64,000 nucleotides of DNA from Caballeronia sordidicola (GTDB lineage: Bacteria; Pseudomonadota; Gammaproteobacteria; Burkholderiales; Burkholderiaceae), in assembly GCF_001544455.2 (NCBI RefSeq), contig NZ_FCOC02000026.1, positions 1 to 64,000 on the forward strand, read 5' to 3'. Shown one piece after another: positions 42,123-50,474 of this stretch; the first letter of the stretch is position 1; every line of letters starts with the position of its first letter. Both the position numbers and the translations under genes were made by a program. The notes under the pieces were generated by a model, which saw nothing but the letters and a program-made list of their open reading frames with translations, ran no database searches and was not told the DNA's origin.

Positions 42123-43430
42123 ATGAAATTGCACGACCGGTTGATTTCGTGGAGCGTCCGTCTTGCGGCGGCCTTGAGCCTTGGCGGTTTTGTTTTCGCT
42201 TCGCAGATCTCGGCGGCGCCCGCGCCTGTGCCCAATCTCGCGCCGATCCGAATCGCGATGATCGAAGGCATGTCGGGACCGTTTGCGAACGCGGGCGCGT
42301 CGGTCGAGCGCAATCTGCGCTTCGGCGTCGAACGCGTGAACGCCAATGGCGGCGTGGCATTGCCGGACGGCCGGCATCCGCTGCAACTGGTCGTCCTCGA
42401 CGGCCGGGGCAGCAGCGAAGCCAGTCTTGTCCAGTTGCGCGCGGCAATCGACCAGGGAATCGGCTTCATCGCGCAGGGCAACAGTTCGGCGGTGGCCGCC
42501 GCGCTCGTCGATGCCATCAGCAAGCAGAACGCCCGCGACCCTGAACATCGCGTTGTATTCCTGAATTACTCCGCCGACGACCCGGCGCTCACCAACGAGA
42601 ACTGCAGCTTCTGGCACTTTCGCTTCGATGCCCACGCGGGCATGCGCATGAACGCCCTGGCCGACGTTATCCAGCGTGAGCAATCGGTCAAGAAGGTCTA
42701 TTTGTTCAACCAGGACTACAGCTTCGGCCACGATGTCAGCCGCGAAGCACAGCGTGCGTTGAAGGAGAGGCGCCCGGACATCGCAATCGTCGCCGATGAA
42801 TTCATCCCGGCCGGCCGCGTGAAGGATTTCGCGCCGTACATCGCGAAAATTCGTTCGAGCGGCGCCGACGCTGTAATCACCGGCAACTGGGGCAACGACT
42901 TGACGCTGCTTGTCAAGGCGGCGCGCGAGCAGGGTCTCGACACGCATTTCTACACTTTTTACGGCAACAGCCTGGGCGCGCCCGCCGCGCTGGGCGAGGC
43001 TGGCGTGAAACACGTGGTAGCGGTGGCGGACTGGCATCCGAACGCAGGCGGAGCGGCGTCCGATACCTACTACGCAGCGTTCCGGACCCGTTTCCCGGCA
43101 CCCGCCGACGATTACCTGTTCCTGCGCATGCCACTGATGATCGAGATGCTGGCGAACGCAATGCAGCAGGCTCGCAGCGCCGATCCGACCGCTATCGCCC
43201 GGGCGCTGGAGGGAATGAAGCTCGATACCGGCTTCCAGACAACGGAAATGCGCGCCGCCGATCATCAACTGATTCAGCCCCTTTACGTGATGGAGATGGA
43301 CCGGGTTGGCACGCCGGGCGTGCGTTTCGACAACGAAGGCTCGGGTTTTGGCTTCCGCACGCTGCTGAAAATCCCGGCGGCCAGCACGTCAATGCCGACA
43401 ACCTGCCAGATGAAACGTCCCGCACCTTGA
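42123..43430 (+). CDS. Periplasmic substrate-binding protein, branched-chain amino acid type
   Basis: ABC-type binding protein of 435 residues with a signal peptide (LAAALSLGGFVFASQISA, cut near ASA-AP). The mature protein has the Peripla_BP_6 fold: IRIAMIEGMSGPFANAGASVERN at the N-terminus, VVFLNYSADDPALTNENC, and VITGNWGNDLTLLVKAAREQG. Cysteine pairs may form a disulphide in the periplasm. ATG at 42114 in frame is the alternative start. No permease or ATPase genes are adjacent, so it is an orphan or works with a distant transporter. Ligand unknown. Confidence 0.86.
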   Translation: MKLHDRLISWSVRLAAALSLGGFVFASQISAAPAPVPNLAPIRIAMIEGMSGPFANAGASVERNLRFGVERVNANGGVALPDGRHPLQLVVLDGRGSSEASLVQLRAAIDQGIGFIAQGNSSAVAAALVDAISKQNARDPEHRVVFLNYSADDPALTNENCSFWHFRFDAHAGMRMNALADVIQREQSVKKVYLFNQDYSFGHDVSREAQRALKERRPDIAIVADEFIPAGRVKDFAPYIAKIRSSGADAVITGNWGNDLTLLVKAAREQGLDTHFYTFYGNSLGAPAALGEAGVKHVVAVADWHPNAGGAASDTYYAAFRTRFPAPADDYLFLRMPLMIEMLANAMQQARSADPTAIARALEGMKLDTGFQTTEMRAADHQLIQPLYVMEMDRVGTPGVRFDNEGSGFGFRTLLKIPAASTSMPTTCQMKRPAP

Positions 43431-43494
43431 AAGAAGCGCGGGAAAGCTTGGGCCCACGCCTATTGCACGATCAAGTTCGACCGCCGCGACCGTA

Positions 43495-43522
43495 TCGACG
43501 GGCAAAATCGCTGTGCTATAAT
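43495..43522 (+). promoter_or_regulatory. Promoter of rpsO
   Basis: A perfect TATAAT at 43517-43522 with a -35-like TCGACG at 43495-43500, 16 bases apart. Transcription would begin near 43529, at the base of the leader hairpin. Confidence 0.6.
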
Positions 43523-43528
43523 TCGCGA

Positions 43529-43580
43529 CTTGCCGTATGTGGGGCCGGGCTTTAAATCCCGCAGAAACACGTCCGGCAAG
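43529..43580 (+). promoter_or_regulatory. Structured rpsO leader, possible S15 autoregulation
   Basis: CTTGCCG at 43529-43535 pairs with CGGCAAG at 43574-43580. Inside, GTG (43539-43541) faces CAC (43568-43570) and CGGG (43546-43549) faces CCCG (43558-43561). It forms a long stem close to the predicted 5' end. S15 represses its own mRNA in several bacteria through different leader folds; whether this one does so is unknown. Confidence 0.5.
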
Positions 43581-43677
43581 GAATCCAAAGCCGTATTACT
43601 GGCCTAGGGAAAGATGTAGAAAACCCACGGCACGGCCCTTCTTCCGTGACCGCCTGTCCGTATCAAAGGAAAATCAA

Positions 43678-43953
43678 ATGTCTACCGTAGTTGCTCATGC
43701 AAAGAAGTCCGACGTCGTCGCAGAATATGCGCGCGGCGCAAATGACACGGGATCGCCTGAAGTGCAGGTTGCACTGCTCACGACTCGTATCAATGAACTG
43801 ACCGTTCACTTCAAGGCTCACACGAAGGATCACCACAGCCGCCGCGGTCTGCTGCGCATGGTGAGCCGCCGTCGCAAGCTGCTCGATTACCTCAAGGGCA
43901 AAGACGCTGACCGTTATCGCTCGCTGATCGAAAAGCTGGGCCTGCGCAAGTAA
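43678..43953 (+). CDS. rpsO: 30S ribosomal protein S15
   Basis: Ribosomal protein of 91 residues that binds the central domain of 16S rRNA early in 30S assembly. The conserved DTGSPEVQVALLTTRI, HFKAHTKDHHSRRGLL and RRRKLLDYLK blocks are all present. AAAGGAAA precedes the ATG. The N-terminal MSTVVAHAKKSD is two residues longer than the common beta-proteobacterial form. The upstream frame back to 43537 overlaps the leader and is not coding. Confidence 0.97.
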   Translation: MSTVVAHAKKSDVVAEYARGANDTGSPEVQVALLTTRINELTVHFKAHTKDHHSRRGLLRMVSRRRKLLDYLKGKDADRYRSLIEKLGLRK

Positions 43954-43973
43954 GCGGCTAGCGTTCACAACGA

Positions 43974-44013
43974 AATGCCTGTGTCAGTTTGCTGATACAG
44001 GCATTTTGTTTTT
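43974..44013 (+). terminator. Terminator after rpsO
   Basis: AATGCCTGTGTCAG pairs with CTGATACAGGCATT around TTTG, about 43974-44005, and runs into a T-rich tract to 44013. pnp follows after a further 320 bases, so some read-through is expected, as in other rpsO-pnp regions. Confidence 0.85.
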
Positions 44014-44148
44014 GAACGGCGCGCTCGCAATCAGCGCGTAGTCATCGCAAGCAGCAAAAACAGTGGGAATTATCGAAGGCTTGCATTAAAGCCAAACCGG
44101 ATCGGAAACCGATTCGACTACAGGGCCGGGCTTCGCCGCAGAGCTTTG

Positions 44149-44200
44149 TGTCATTCCAGCGCGTCATGCGCATTGCGTGTCGTGTTGCGTTGGAATGACA
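44149..44200 (+). promoter_or_regulatory. Long pnp leader hairpin, probable RNase III site
   Basis: TGTCATTCCA at 44149-44158 pairs perfectly with TGGAATGACA at 44191-44200 and the stem continues inwards to about 44168/44181 with G-T pairs and one mismatch, giving some 20 bp. It lies 136 bases before pnp. In E. coli a comparable duplex is cut by RNase III and lets PNPase repress its own mRNA. Nothing else is seen in the 383-base gap 43954-44336 apart from the rpsO terminator. Confidence 0.6.
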
Positions 44201-44336
44201 TACACCCCTCTCTTGCGCGGCTGTCGGCCATCGCTTGGCTTCGCGGGGTTTATCGGCGTGTGCGGGGGTTCCGGAGGGTCCGGAACGCACGACAACACGT
44301 GGGAATGCCGCGGGGCATAACGAAGAAGGAGTGAGA

Positions 44337-46481
44337 ATGTTTAAGAAAATCGTCAAGGAATTCAAGTGGGGACAACACAACGTTCGCCTGGAAACAGGTG
44401 AAATCGCGCGCCAGGCAAGCGGCGCCGTGATCGTTGATGTGGAAGATACCGTAGTGCTCGCGACGGTTGTCGGCGCGAAGACGGCAAAGCCGGGCCAGGA
44501 CTTTTTCCCGCTGACCGTCGACTATCTGGAAAAGACCTACGCAGCCGGCAAGATCCCAGGTGGTTTCTTCCGTCGCGAAGGCCGTCCGTCCGAAGGCGAG
44601 ACGCTGATCTCGCGCTTGATCGACCGTCCGTTGCGTCCGCTGTTCCCGGAAGGCTTCTATAACGAAGTCCAGGTCGTGATTCACGTGCTGTCGCTGAACC
44701 CGGATGTGCCCGCGGACATTCCTGCGCTGATCGGCGCGTCGGCGGCTCTGGCCATCTCCGGCCTGCCGTTCAACGGCCCGGTGGGCGCTGCGCGCGTTGC
44801 GTACATCAACAATGAATTCGTGCTGAACCCGACGCGTCCGCAGATGAAGGAATCGGCGCTCGACCTGATCGTGGCCGGTACGGAACGCGCGGTGCTGATG
44901 GTGGAATCGGAAGCGCAGCAACTGACAGAAGAAGTGATGCTCGCCGCCGTGGTGTTCGGTCACGACCAGATGCAGATCGCTATCGATGCAATCCATGAAC
45001 TGGTGGCCGAAGGCGGCAAGCCGGAATGGGACTGGGCGCCGGCTGCGAAAAACGAGCCGCTGATTGCGCGCGTGTCCGAACTGGCGCAAGCCGAACTGCT
45101 GTCCGTTTATCAGATTCGCGACAAGTCGGCGCGCAGCGCGAAGCTGAAGGAAGTGTACGCATCGACGACCGCGAAGCTGACCGAAGAAGCCGTTGCCCGC
45201 GGCGAAACGCCGGCTGACAAGGCGACCATCGGCAACGTGCTGTTCGACATCGAAGCGAAGATCGTCCGTACGCAGATCCTGAACGGCGAGCCGCGTATCG
45301 ATGGCCGCGACACCCGCACTGTCCGCCCGATCGAAATCCGTACCGGCGTGCTGCCGCGTACGCACGGTTCAGCCTTGTTCACGCGTGGCGAAACGCAGGC
45401 GCTGGTCGTGGCCACGCTTGGCACGAAGGGCGACGAGCAGAACATCGACGCGCTCGAAGGCGAGTATCGCGAACGCTTCATGCTTCACTACAACATGCCT
45501 CCGTTCGCGACCGGCGAAACGGGCCGCGTCGGTTCGCCGAAGCGCCGTGAAATCGGTCACGGCCGTCTCGCCAAGCGCGCGCTCGCCGCTTGCCTGCCAA
45601 GCGCCGATGAATTCGGTTATTCGATCCGCGTGGTATCGGAAATCACGGAATCGAACGGTTCCTCGTCCATGGCGTCGGTCTGCGGCGGCTGTCTCGCGCT
45701 GATGGACGCCGGTGTCCCCATGAAGGCGCACGTGGCGGGTATCGCGATGGGCCTGATCCTCGAAGGCAACAAGTTCGCGGTGCTGACGGACATCCTGGGC
45801 GACGAAGATCACCTGGGCGACATGGACTTCAAGGTGGCGGGCACGGCGCAAGGCGTGACGGCGCTGCAGATGGACATCAAGATCCAGGGCATCACGAAGG
45901 AAATCATGCAGGTCGCGCTCGCGCAGGCGAAGGAAGGCCGCATGCATATCCTCGGCAAGATGACGACGGCGGTTCCGGGCACGAACACGAACCTGTCGGA
46001 TTACGCGCCGCGCATGATCACCATGAAGATCAATCCGGAGAAGATCCGCGACGTGATCGGCAAGGGCGGTTCGGTGATCCGGGCGTTGACCGAGGAAACC
46101 AACACGACCATCGATATTTCAGATGACGGCGTGGTGACCATCGCGAGCACGAGCAGCGAAGGCATGGCGGAAGCGAAGAAGCGCATCGAGAACATCACGG
46201 CCGAAGTGGAAGTGGGCCAGGTCTACGAAGGTCCGGTACTCAAATTGCTGGACTTCGGCGCGATCATCAACATCCTGCCGGGCAAGGATGGTCTGCTGCA
46301 CATCTCGGAAATCGTCAACGAGCGCATCAAGGACATCAACGATTACTTGAAGGAAGGCCAGATCGTGAAGGTCAAGGTCATCCAGACAGACGAAAAGGGT
46401 CGCGTGCGTTTGTCGGCAAAGGCGTTGCTGGCTGAAGGCGGCGAGCCGATTCAACCGATCCAGCCCACGCAGCCGCAGTAA
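44337..46481 (+). CDS. pnp: Polyribonucleotide nucleotidyltransferase (PNPase)
   Basis: Trimeric 3'-5' phosphorolytic exoribonuclease of 714 residues, a degradosome component. Two RNase PH domains: the second carries the catalytic aspartates in GDEDHLGDMD at 488-497. A KH domain (RDVIGKGGSVIRAL, G-K-G-G near 575) and an S1 domain (VYEGPVLKLLDFGAIINIL to the end) bind RNA. AAGGAGTGAG stands right before the ATG. The frame open back to 44235 is leader, not protein. It has the long hairpin leader and a terminator at 46498. Confidence 0.97.
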   Translation: MFKKIVKEFKWGQHNVRLETGEIARQASGAVIVDVEDTVVLATVVGAKTAKPGQDFFPLTVDYLEKTYAAGKIPGGFFRREGRPSEGETLISRLIDRPLRPLFPEGFYNEVQVVIHVLSLNPDVPADIPALIGASAALAISGLPFNGPVGAARVAYINNEFVLNPTRPQMKESALDLIVAGTERAVLMVESEAQQLTEEVMLAAVVFGHDQMQIAIDAIHELVAEGGKPEWDWAPAAKNEPLIARVSELAQAELLSVYQIRDKSARSAKLKEVYASTTAKLTEEAVARGETPADKATIGNVLFDIEAKIVRTQILNGEPRIDGRDTRTVRPIEIRTGVLPRTHGSALFTRGETQALVVATLGTKGDEQNIDALEGEYRERFMLHYNMPPFATGETGRVGSPKRREIGHGRLAKRALAACLPSADEFGYSIRVVSEITESNGSSSMASVCGGCLALMDAGVPMKAHVAGIAMGLILEGNKFAVLTDILGDEDHLGDMDFKVAGTAQGVTALQMDIKIQGITKEIMQVALAQAKEGRMHILGKMTTAVPGTNTNLSDYAPRMITMKINPEKIRDVIGKGGSVIRALTEETNTTIDISDDGVVTIASTSSEGMAEAKKRIENITAEVEVGQVYEGPVLKLLDFGAIINILPGKDGLLHISEIVNERIKDINDYLKEGQIVKVKVIQTDEKGRVRLSAKALLAEGGEPIQPIQPTQPQ

Positions 46482-46497
46482 TGCGGTAAGTTGGAAT

Positions 46498-46530
46498 GGC
46501 CGGCGCGCGGAGCTCGCGTGCCGGCCGTTT
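46498..46530 (+). terminator. Terminator after pnp
   Basis: GGCCGGC and following bases from 46498 pair with GCCGGCC ending at 46526, with CGCG to CGCG inside the stem, and lead into GTTTT. Confidence 0.8.
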
Positions 46531-46644
46531 TGAATGTCACGGTTCGATTGTGATTCGATGTTATTGCGGGTTAGGTTCCCCGAGTCCGCAATGCCATGAA
46601 ATTACATCGCTGTTTCACGAAGTCCGACTCGAAGGAATACGCAG

Positions 46645-47661
46645 ATGAAAGCGATCGAAATCACCGAATTTGGCGCGCCCGAAGTTCTCAAGCTTGGCGA
46701 GCGTCCCATGCCGGAACCCAAGGCTGGCGAAGTGCTTATCAAGGTCGCGGCGTCGGGTGTGAATCGTCCGGATGTGTTTCAGCGCAAGGGCGGTTATGCG
46801 CCGCCGCCGGGTGCGTCGGATCTGCCGGGGCTGGAAGTGGCGGGTGAAATCGTGCGCGGTTACTTCGATCCGAAGCACAATCCGTTCGGCCTGAAAGCGG
46901 GCGATCGTGTATGCGCGCTGCTCGCGGGCGGCGGTTACGCCGAGTACGCCTGCGCGCCGCTCGAGCAATGCCTGCCGGTGCCGAAGGGGTTGACGGATAT
47001 CGAAGCGGCGTCGCTGCCGGAAACGTTTTTTACCGTGTGGAGCAACGTGTTCGAGCGGGCGCACCTGGGCAAAGGCGAAAATGGCGCCGAGGAAACGTTG
47101 CTGATTCAGGGCGGGTCGAGCGGCATTGGCGTGACGGCCATCCAGATTGCCAAGGCGCTTGGACATCGCGTGTTCGTGACGGCCGGATCCGACGAAAAGT
47201 GCCAGGCTTGCGAGAAGCTCGGCGCAGAGCGGGCGATCAACTACAAGACGGAAGATTTCGTCGATGTCGTCAAGTCGCTGACGAATGACCGCGGCGTGGA
47301 CGTGATCCTCGACATGGTTGCGGGCGATTATCTTCCCCGCGAATTGAAAGCGCTGGCCGACGGTGGCCGCGTGGTCGTCATCGCGACGTTGGGTGGATCG
47401 AAAGCCGAGATCAACCTGAATGAGGTGTTGCGCCGTCGTCTGGTGATTACCGGGTCGACCCTGCGACCGCGTGCAGTTGCGTTCAAGGGCAAGGTCGCGG
47501 CGCAGTTGAAGGAACATGTGTGGCCGGAAGTCGAGGCCGGGCGCATCAAACCGGTGATTCACGAGGTTTTCCCCGCCGATCAGGCCGCTGCGGCGCATGA
47601 ACTGATGGAAGGCAGTACGCACATTGGCAAGATCGTGCTCGACTGGAGCAAGGTCGCCTGA
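46645..47661 (+). CDS. qor: NAD(P)H quinone oxidoreductase, zinc-independent MDR family
   Basis: Cytosolic medium-chain reductase of 338 residues of the PIG3/TP53I3 type. It begins MKAIEITEFGAPEVLKLG. The NADPH-binding GGSSGIGVTAIQIAKALGHRV lies in the middle. No zinc-binding cysteine set is present, as expected for quinone oxidoreductases. Family members reduce o-quinones by one electron or protect from redox cyclers. It sits between pnp and tpiA in the same direction with its own gaps, so it may be a separate transcript. Confidence 0.86.
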   Translation: MKAIEITEFGAPEVLKLGERPMPEPKAGEVLIKVAASGVNRPDVFQRKGGYAPPPGASDLPGLEVAGEIVRGYFDPKHNPFGLKAGDRVCALLAGGGYAEYACAPLEQCLPVPKGLTDIEAASLPETFFTVWSNVFERAHLGKGENGAEETLLIQGGSSGIGVTAIQIAKALGHRVFVTAGSDEKCQACEKLGAERAINYKTEDFVDVVKSLTNDRGVDVILDMVAGDYLPRELKALADGGRVVVIATLGGSKAEINLNEVLRRRLVITGSTLRPRAVAFKGKVAAQLKEHVWPEVEAGRIKPVIHEVFPADQAAAAHELMEGSTHIGKIVLDWSKVA

Positions 47662-47834
47662 CTGTGAACTGAATTTAGATCTGAGATAAAGCCGCCACCA
47701 GGATTTCGGCGTTTGACCGTTTTCCGCCACGCACAGTAAAATCGCATGTTGTACTGGGGCGGCGTGCCCAAAAGTTCCGGCTCCGGTTATTTTTCCACCT
47801 ACTGATCGGCAGCCTCGCTGCTACGACGAGACAA

Positions 47835-48617
47835 ATGCCGAAAGAACAAGCCAAACGCGCAAAGCTGGTGGTCGGAAACTGGAAAATGCACGGCCGGCTC
47901 ATCGAAAACGCCGCGTTGCTGCAAGCAGTTGCCGCCGGCGCCGCGGGTTTGCAGAAGGGCGTGCGCATGGGTGTGTGCGTGCCGATGCCGTATCTTGCAC
48001 AAGCGCAGGCGTTGCTCGCCGGATCGGTGGTTGCGTGGGGCGTGCAGGATGTATCGGCTCACAAGCAGGGTGCTTACACTGGCGAAGTCGCAGCTGGCAT
48101 GGCGGCGGATTTCGATGCAACCTACGCGATCGTCGGCCATTCAGAACGGCGCGCCTATCACCATGAGCACTCGGACCTGGTGGCGGTGAAGGCGCAGCGC
48201 GCGCTCGAAGCAGGTCTGACGCCAATCGTGTGCGTGGGCGAGACGCTGGAACAGCGCGAGAATGGTTCGACCGAGCAGGTTGTCGGAACGCAGCTTGGGG
48301 CTGTTCTGCTGGTGTTGAGCGAAGAACAGGCGTCGAAGATCGTTGTCGCGTACGAACCGGTCTGGGCGATTGGTACGGGCAAAAGCGCGACGACGGAGCA
48401 GGCCCAGAAAGTTCACGCATTCTTGCGCGCGCAACTCGCGGCCAAGGGCGCAATGGTAGCAACAGTGCCCGTACTTTATGGCGGCAGCGTCAAGCCGGAG
48501 AACGCGGAAGAATTATTCGCGGAACAGGACATCGATGGTGGATTGATTGGTGGCGCAGCGCTGAAGTCGAACGATTTTCTTGCGATTTGCCAGGCTGCAC
48601 AAAACGTTTCGGCTTAA
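47835..48617 (+). CDS. tpiA: Triosephosphate isomerase
   Basis: Dimeric TIM-barrel enzyme of 260 residues that interconverts dihydroxyacetone phosphate and glyceraldehyde 3-phosphate. Catalytic residues are K17 in GNWKMHG, H102 in VGHSERR and E174 in AYEPVWAIGTG. The phosphate loop is YGGSVKPEN and GGAALKS. A tpiA-secG-tRNA-Leu-nuo order is conserved in beta-proteobacteria. Only weak purine-rich sequence precedes the ATG. Confidence 0.97.
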   Translation: MPKEQAKRAKLVVGNWKMHGRLIENAALLQAVAAGAAGLQKGVRMGVCVPMPYLAQAQALLAGSVVAWGVQDVSAHKQGAYTGEVAAGMAADFDATYAIVGHSERRAYHHEHSDLVAVKAQRALEAGLTPIVCVGETLEQRENGSTEQVVGTQLGAVLLVLSEEQASKIVVAYEPVWAIGTGKSATTEQAQKVHAFLRAQLAAKGAMVATVPVLYGGSVKPENAEELFAEQDIDGGLIGGAALKSNDFLAICQAAQNVSA

Positions 48618-48704
48618 TCGCCGAGTTCGAGCTTTCGAAGATGTAAGTATTTAAAAGCGCGACGCAACAGTGTCGCGTGAACATTAAAAAGTCGGGTGAA
48701 CGAA

Positions 48705-49082
48705 ATGCTGTATTTAAAGACATTGATTATTGTCGTCCAGTTGTTGTCGGCGTTTGGCGTTATTGGCCTCGTATTGCTGCAACACGGCAAGGGTGCCGAT
48801 ATGGGCGCTGCTTTTGGCAGTGGCGCGTCCGGAAGTCTCTTCGGCGCGACCGGTTCGGCGAACTTCCTGTCGCGTACGACGGCTGTCCTCGCGGCGGTGT
48901 TTTTCATCTCCACGCTGACGCTGACTTACCTCGGAAGCTATAAGCCTGCGGCGTCCGCAGGCGTACTGGGCGGGGCTGCCGTGACCGCGCCGGCTGCAAA
49001 TCCGAACGTCGGCGCATCGGCTGCGGCTGGTGGTTCGGCGCCGATTGCATCGTCGGCTCCGGGCTCGGATGTCCCGAAATAA
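48705..49082 (+). CDS. secG: Preprotein translocase subunit SecG
   Basis: Inner-membrane protein of 125 residues with two spans (LIIVVQLLSAFGVIGLVLLQ and TTAVLAAVFFISTLTLTYLG) that aids the SecYEG channel. The conserved QHGKGADMGAAFGSGASGSLFGATG loop lies between them. The C-terminal 45 residues are an Ala/Gly/Ser/Pro-rich tail, longer than E. coli SecG and common in Burkholderia. ATG 48705 is preferred to an in-frame GTG at 48696, which overlaps its own ribosome site. Confidence 0.94.
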   Translation: MLYLKTLIIVVQLLSAFGVIGLVLLQHGKGADMGAAFGSGASGSLFGATGSANFLSRTTAVLAAVFFISTLTLTYLGSYKPAASAGVLGGAAVTAPAANPNVGASAAAGGSAPIASSAPGSDVPK

Positions 49083-49109
49083 ATTTTCGCGTACCGCGCC
49101 TTTTGTGCG

Positions 49110-49138
49110 TTGAACAAACTGCTTAACCCAGTTATAAT
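49110..49138 (+). promoter_or_regulatory. Promoter of tRNA-Leu (and possibly nuo)
   Basis: TTGAAC at 49110-49115 and TATAAT at 49133-49138, 17 bases apart, 58 bases before the tRNA. It is one of the best sigma-70 matches in the window. Confidence 0.75.
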
Positions 49139-49196
49139 TTTGTTCTCGAAGCGATTACCGGCAATTAGAAGTTGTTTTACCGGATTGCAAGACAGT

Positions 49197-49281
49197 GCCG
49201 ACGTGGTGAAATTGGTAGACACGCTATCTTGAGGGGGTAGTGGCGAAAGCTGTGCGAGTTCGAGTCTCGCCGTCGGCACCA
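49197..49281 (+). tRNA. tRNA-Leu, anticodon GAG
   Basis: 85-base class II tRNA. The acceptor stem GCCGACG pairs with CGTCGGC at 49271-49277, then A and an encoded CCA at 49279-49281. The anticodon loop TTGAGGG gives GAG at 49231-49233, reading CUC and CUU. A long variable arm and the TTCGAGTC T-loop complete it. It lies between secG and nuoA. Confidence 0.97.
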
Positions 49282-49291
49282 AGAGTTATCC

Positions 49292-49325
49292 AATGCCAGC
49301 CGCATGCATTGCTTCGGCTGGCATT
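49292..49325 (+). terminator. 11-bp hairpin after tRNA-Leu
   Basis: AATGCCAGCCG at 49292-49302 pairs perfectly with CGGCTGGCATT at 49315-49325. It starts ten bases after the tRNA. No T run follows, so it may be a processing or partial termination signal between the tRNA and nuoA. Confidence 0.5.
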
Positions 49326-49382
49326 GTCACTTCTGGCGAGTGAATATGTAAGGGTTCTTACGTATCATGCGCCTTAAGTTGA

Positions 49383-49436
49383 AAATCGGTCAGGCAGTCG
49401 TCCTGACCGGCACACCAGATCAAACCGATTTGAGGA
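49383..49436 (+). promoter_or_regulatory. Alternative hairpins in the nuoA leader
   Basis: Structure A: CGGTCAGG (49387-49394) with CCTGACCG (49402-49409), 8 bp. Structure B: AAATCGG (49383-49389) with CCGATTT (49425-49431), 7 bp, ending at the ribosome site GAGGA (49432-49436). They share bases 49387-49389 and so exclude each other. B could limit access to the ribosome site. Confidence 0.4.
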
Positions 49437-49441
49437 TAGTC

Positions 49442-49801
49442 GTGAATCTCTCAGCCTATTATCCCGTCTTGCTGTTCCTCGTCGTGGGCACCGGTTTGGG
49501 TATCGCTCTCGTCAGCATCGGCAAGATCCTCGGTCCCAACAAGCCTGACACTGAAAAAAACGCGCCTTACGAGTGCGGCTTCGAGGCTTTCGAAGACGCG
49601 CGGATGAAGTTCGATGTGCGCTATTATCTCGTCGCTATTCTGTTCATTATTTTCGACCTTGAAACCGCCTTCCTGTTTCCGTGGGGCGTGGCCCTGCGCG
49701 ACATCGGCTGGCCGGGTTTTCTGTCAATGATGGTTTTTCTGCTCGAATTCCTGCTGGGTTTCGCCTACATCTGGAGAAAGGGTGGGCTTAACTGGGAGTG
49801 A
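49442..49801 (+). CDS. nuoA: NADH-quinone oxidoreductase subunit A
   Basis: Membrane-arm subunit of 119 residues with three spans, near the quinone site of respiratory complex I. GTG at 49442 gives exactly the family length and has GAGGA six bases upstream. The in-frame ATG at 49367 would add 25 residues encoded by the leader structures and lacks a ribosome site. KNAPYECGFEAFEDAR and FLFPWGVAL are diagnostic. It starts a 14-gene operon in the usual order A to N. Confidence 0.96.
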   Translation: MNLSAYYPVLLFLVVGTGLGIALVSIGKILGPNKPDTEKNAPYECGFEAFEDARMKFDVRYYLVAILFIIFDLETAFLFPWGVALRDIGWPGFLSMMVFLLEFLLGFAYIWRKGGLNWE

Positions 49802-49879
49802 AGGGCGTCGGGTCGAGGGTCACCCGATCACCGGATTGCTGGGCGGCTATGGCTGGCTGCTCATCTGGAGTGAAAGCAA

Positions 49880-50359
49880 ATGAGTATCGAAGGGGTCTTG
49901 AAGGAAGGGTTTGTCACCACCACGGCTGACAAGCTGATCAATTGGACGCGCACGGGTTCGTTGTGGCCCATGACGTTCGGTCTTGCGTGTTGCGCGGTCG
50001 AGATGATGCATGCGGGCGCTGCCCGCTATGACCTGGATCGTTTTGGCGTGGTGTTTCGTCCGAGTCCGCGGCAGTCGGACGTGATGATCGTCGCCGGCAC
50101 GCTGTGCAACAAGATGGCGCCCGCGCTGCGCAAGGTGTATGACCAGATGGCCGAGCCGCGCTGGGTTATCTCCATGGGTTCATGCGCCAACGGCGGTGGT
50201 TACTATCACTATTCGTATTCCGTGGTGCGTGGCTGTGACCGGATTGTTCCGGTCGATGTCTACGTGCCAGGGTGCCCGCCGACGGCTGAAGCGCTTGTCT
50301 ACGGCGTGATCCAGTTGCAGGCGAAGATTCGCCGCACCAGCACGATCGCCCGCCAGTAA
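49880..50359 (+). CDS. nuoB: NADH-quinone oxidoreductase subunit B
   Basis: Peripheral-arm subunit of 159 residues carrying cluster N2, the last iron-sulphur cluster before quinone. Ligands are the adjacent C37 and C38 (GLACCAVEMMHAG), C102 (GSCANGG) and C132 (VPGCPPTAEAL). GGAGTGAAAG precedes the ATG. Confidence 0.97.
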   Translation: MSIEGVLKEGFVTTTADKLINWTRTGSLWPMTFGLACCAVEMMHAGAARYDLDRFGVVFRPSPRQSDVMIVAGTLCNKMAPALRKVYDQMAEPRWVISMGSCANGGGYYHYSYSVVRGCDRIVPVDVYVPGCPPTAEALVYGVIQLQAKIRRTSTIARQ

Positions 50360-50474
50360 GCGGGGTCGACCAGCGTGGCCGTACAAGGTCGTGACGCCAT
50401 CAGCATGCCGGTCCGCGTCACAGAAGTCCCATTAAGCTCCATTAAGCGTCACCAAGGCCTGAGCCTCCCCAAAT

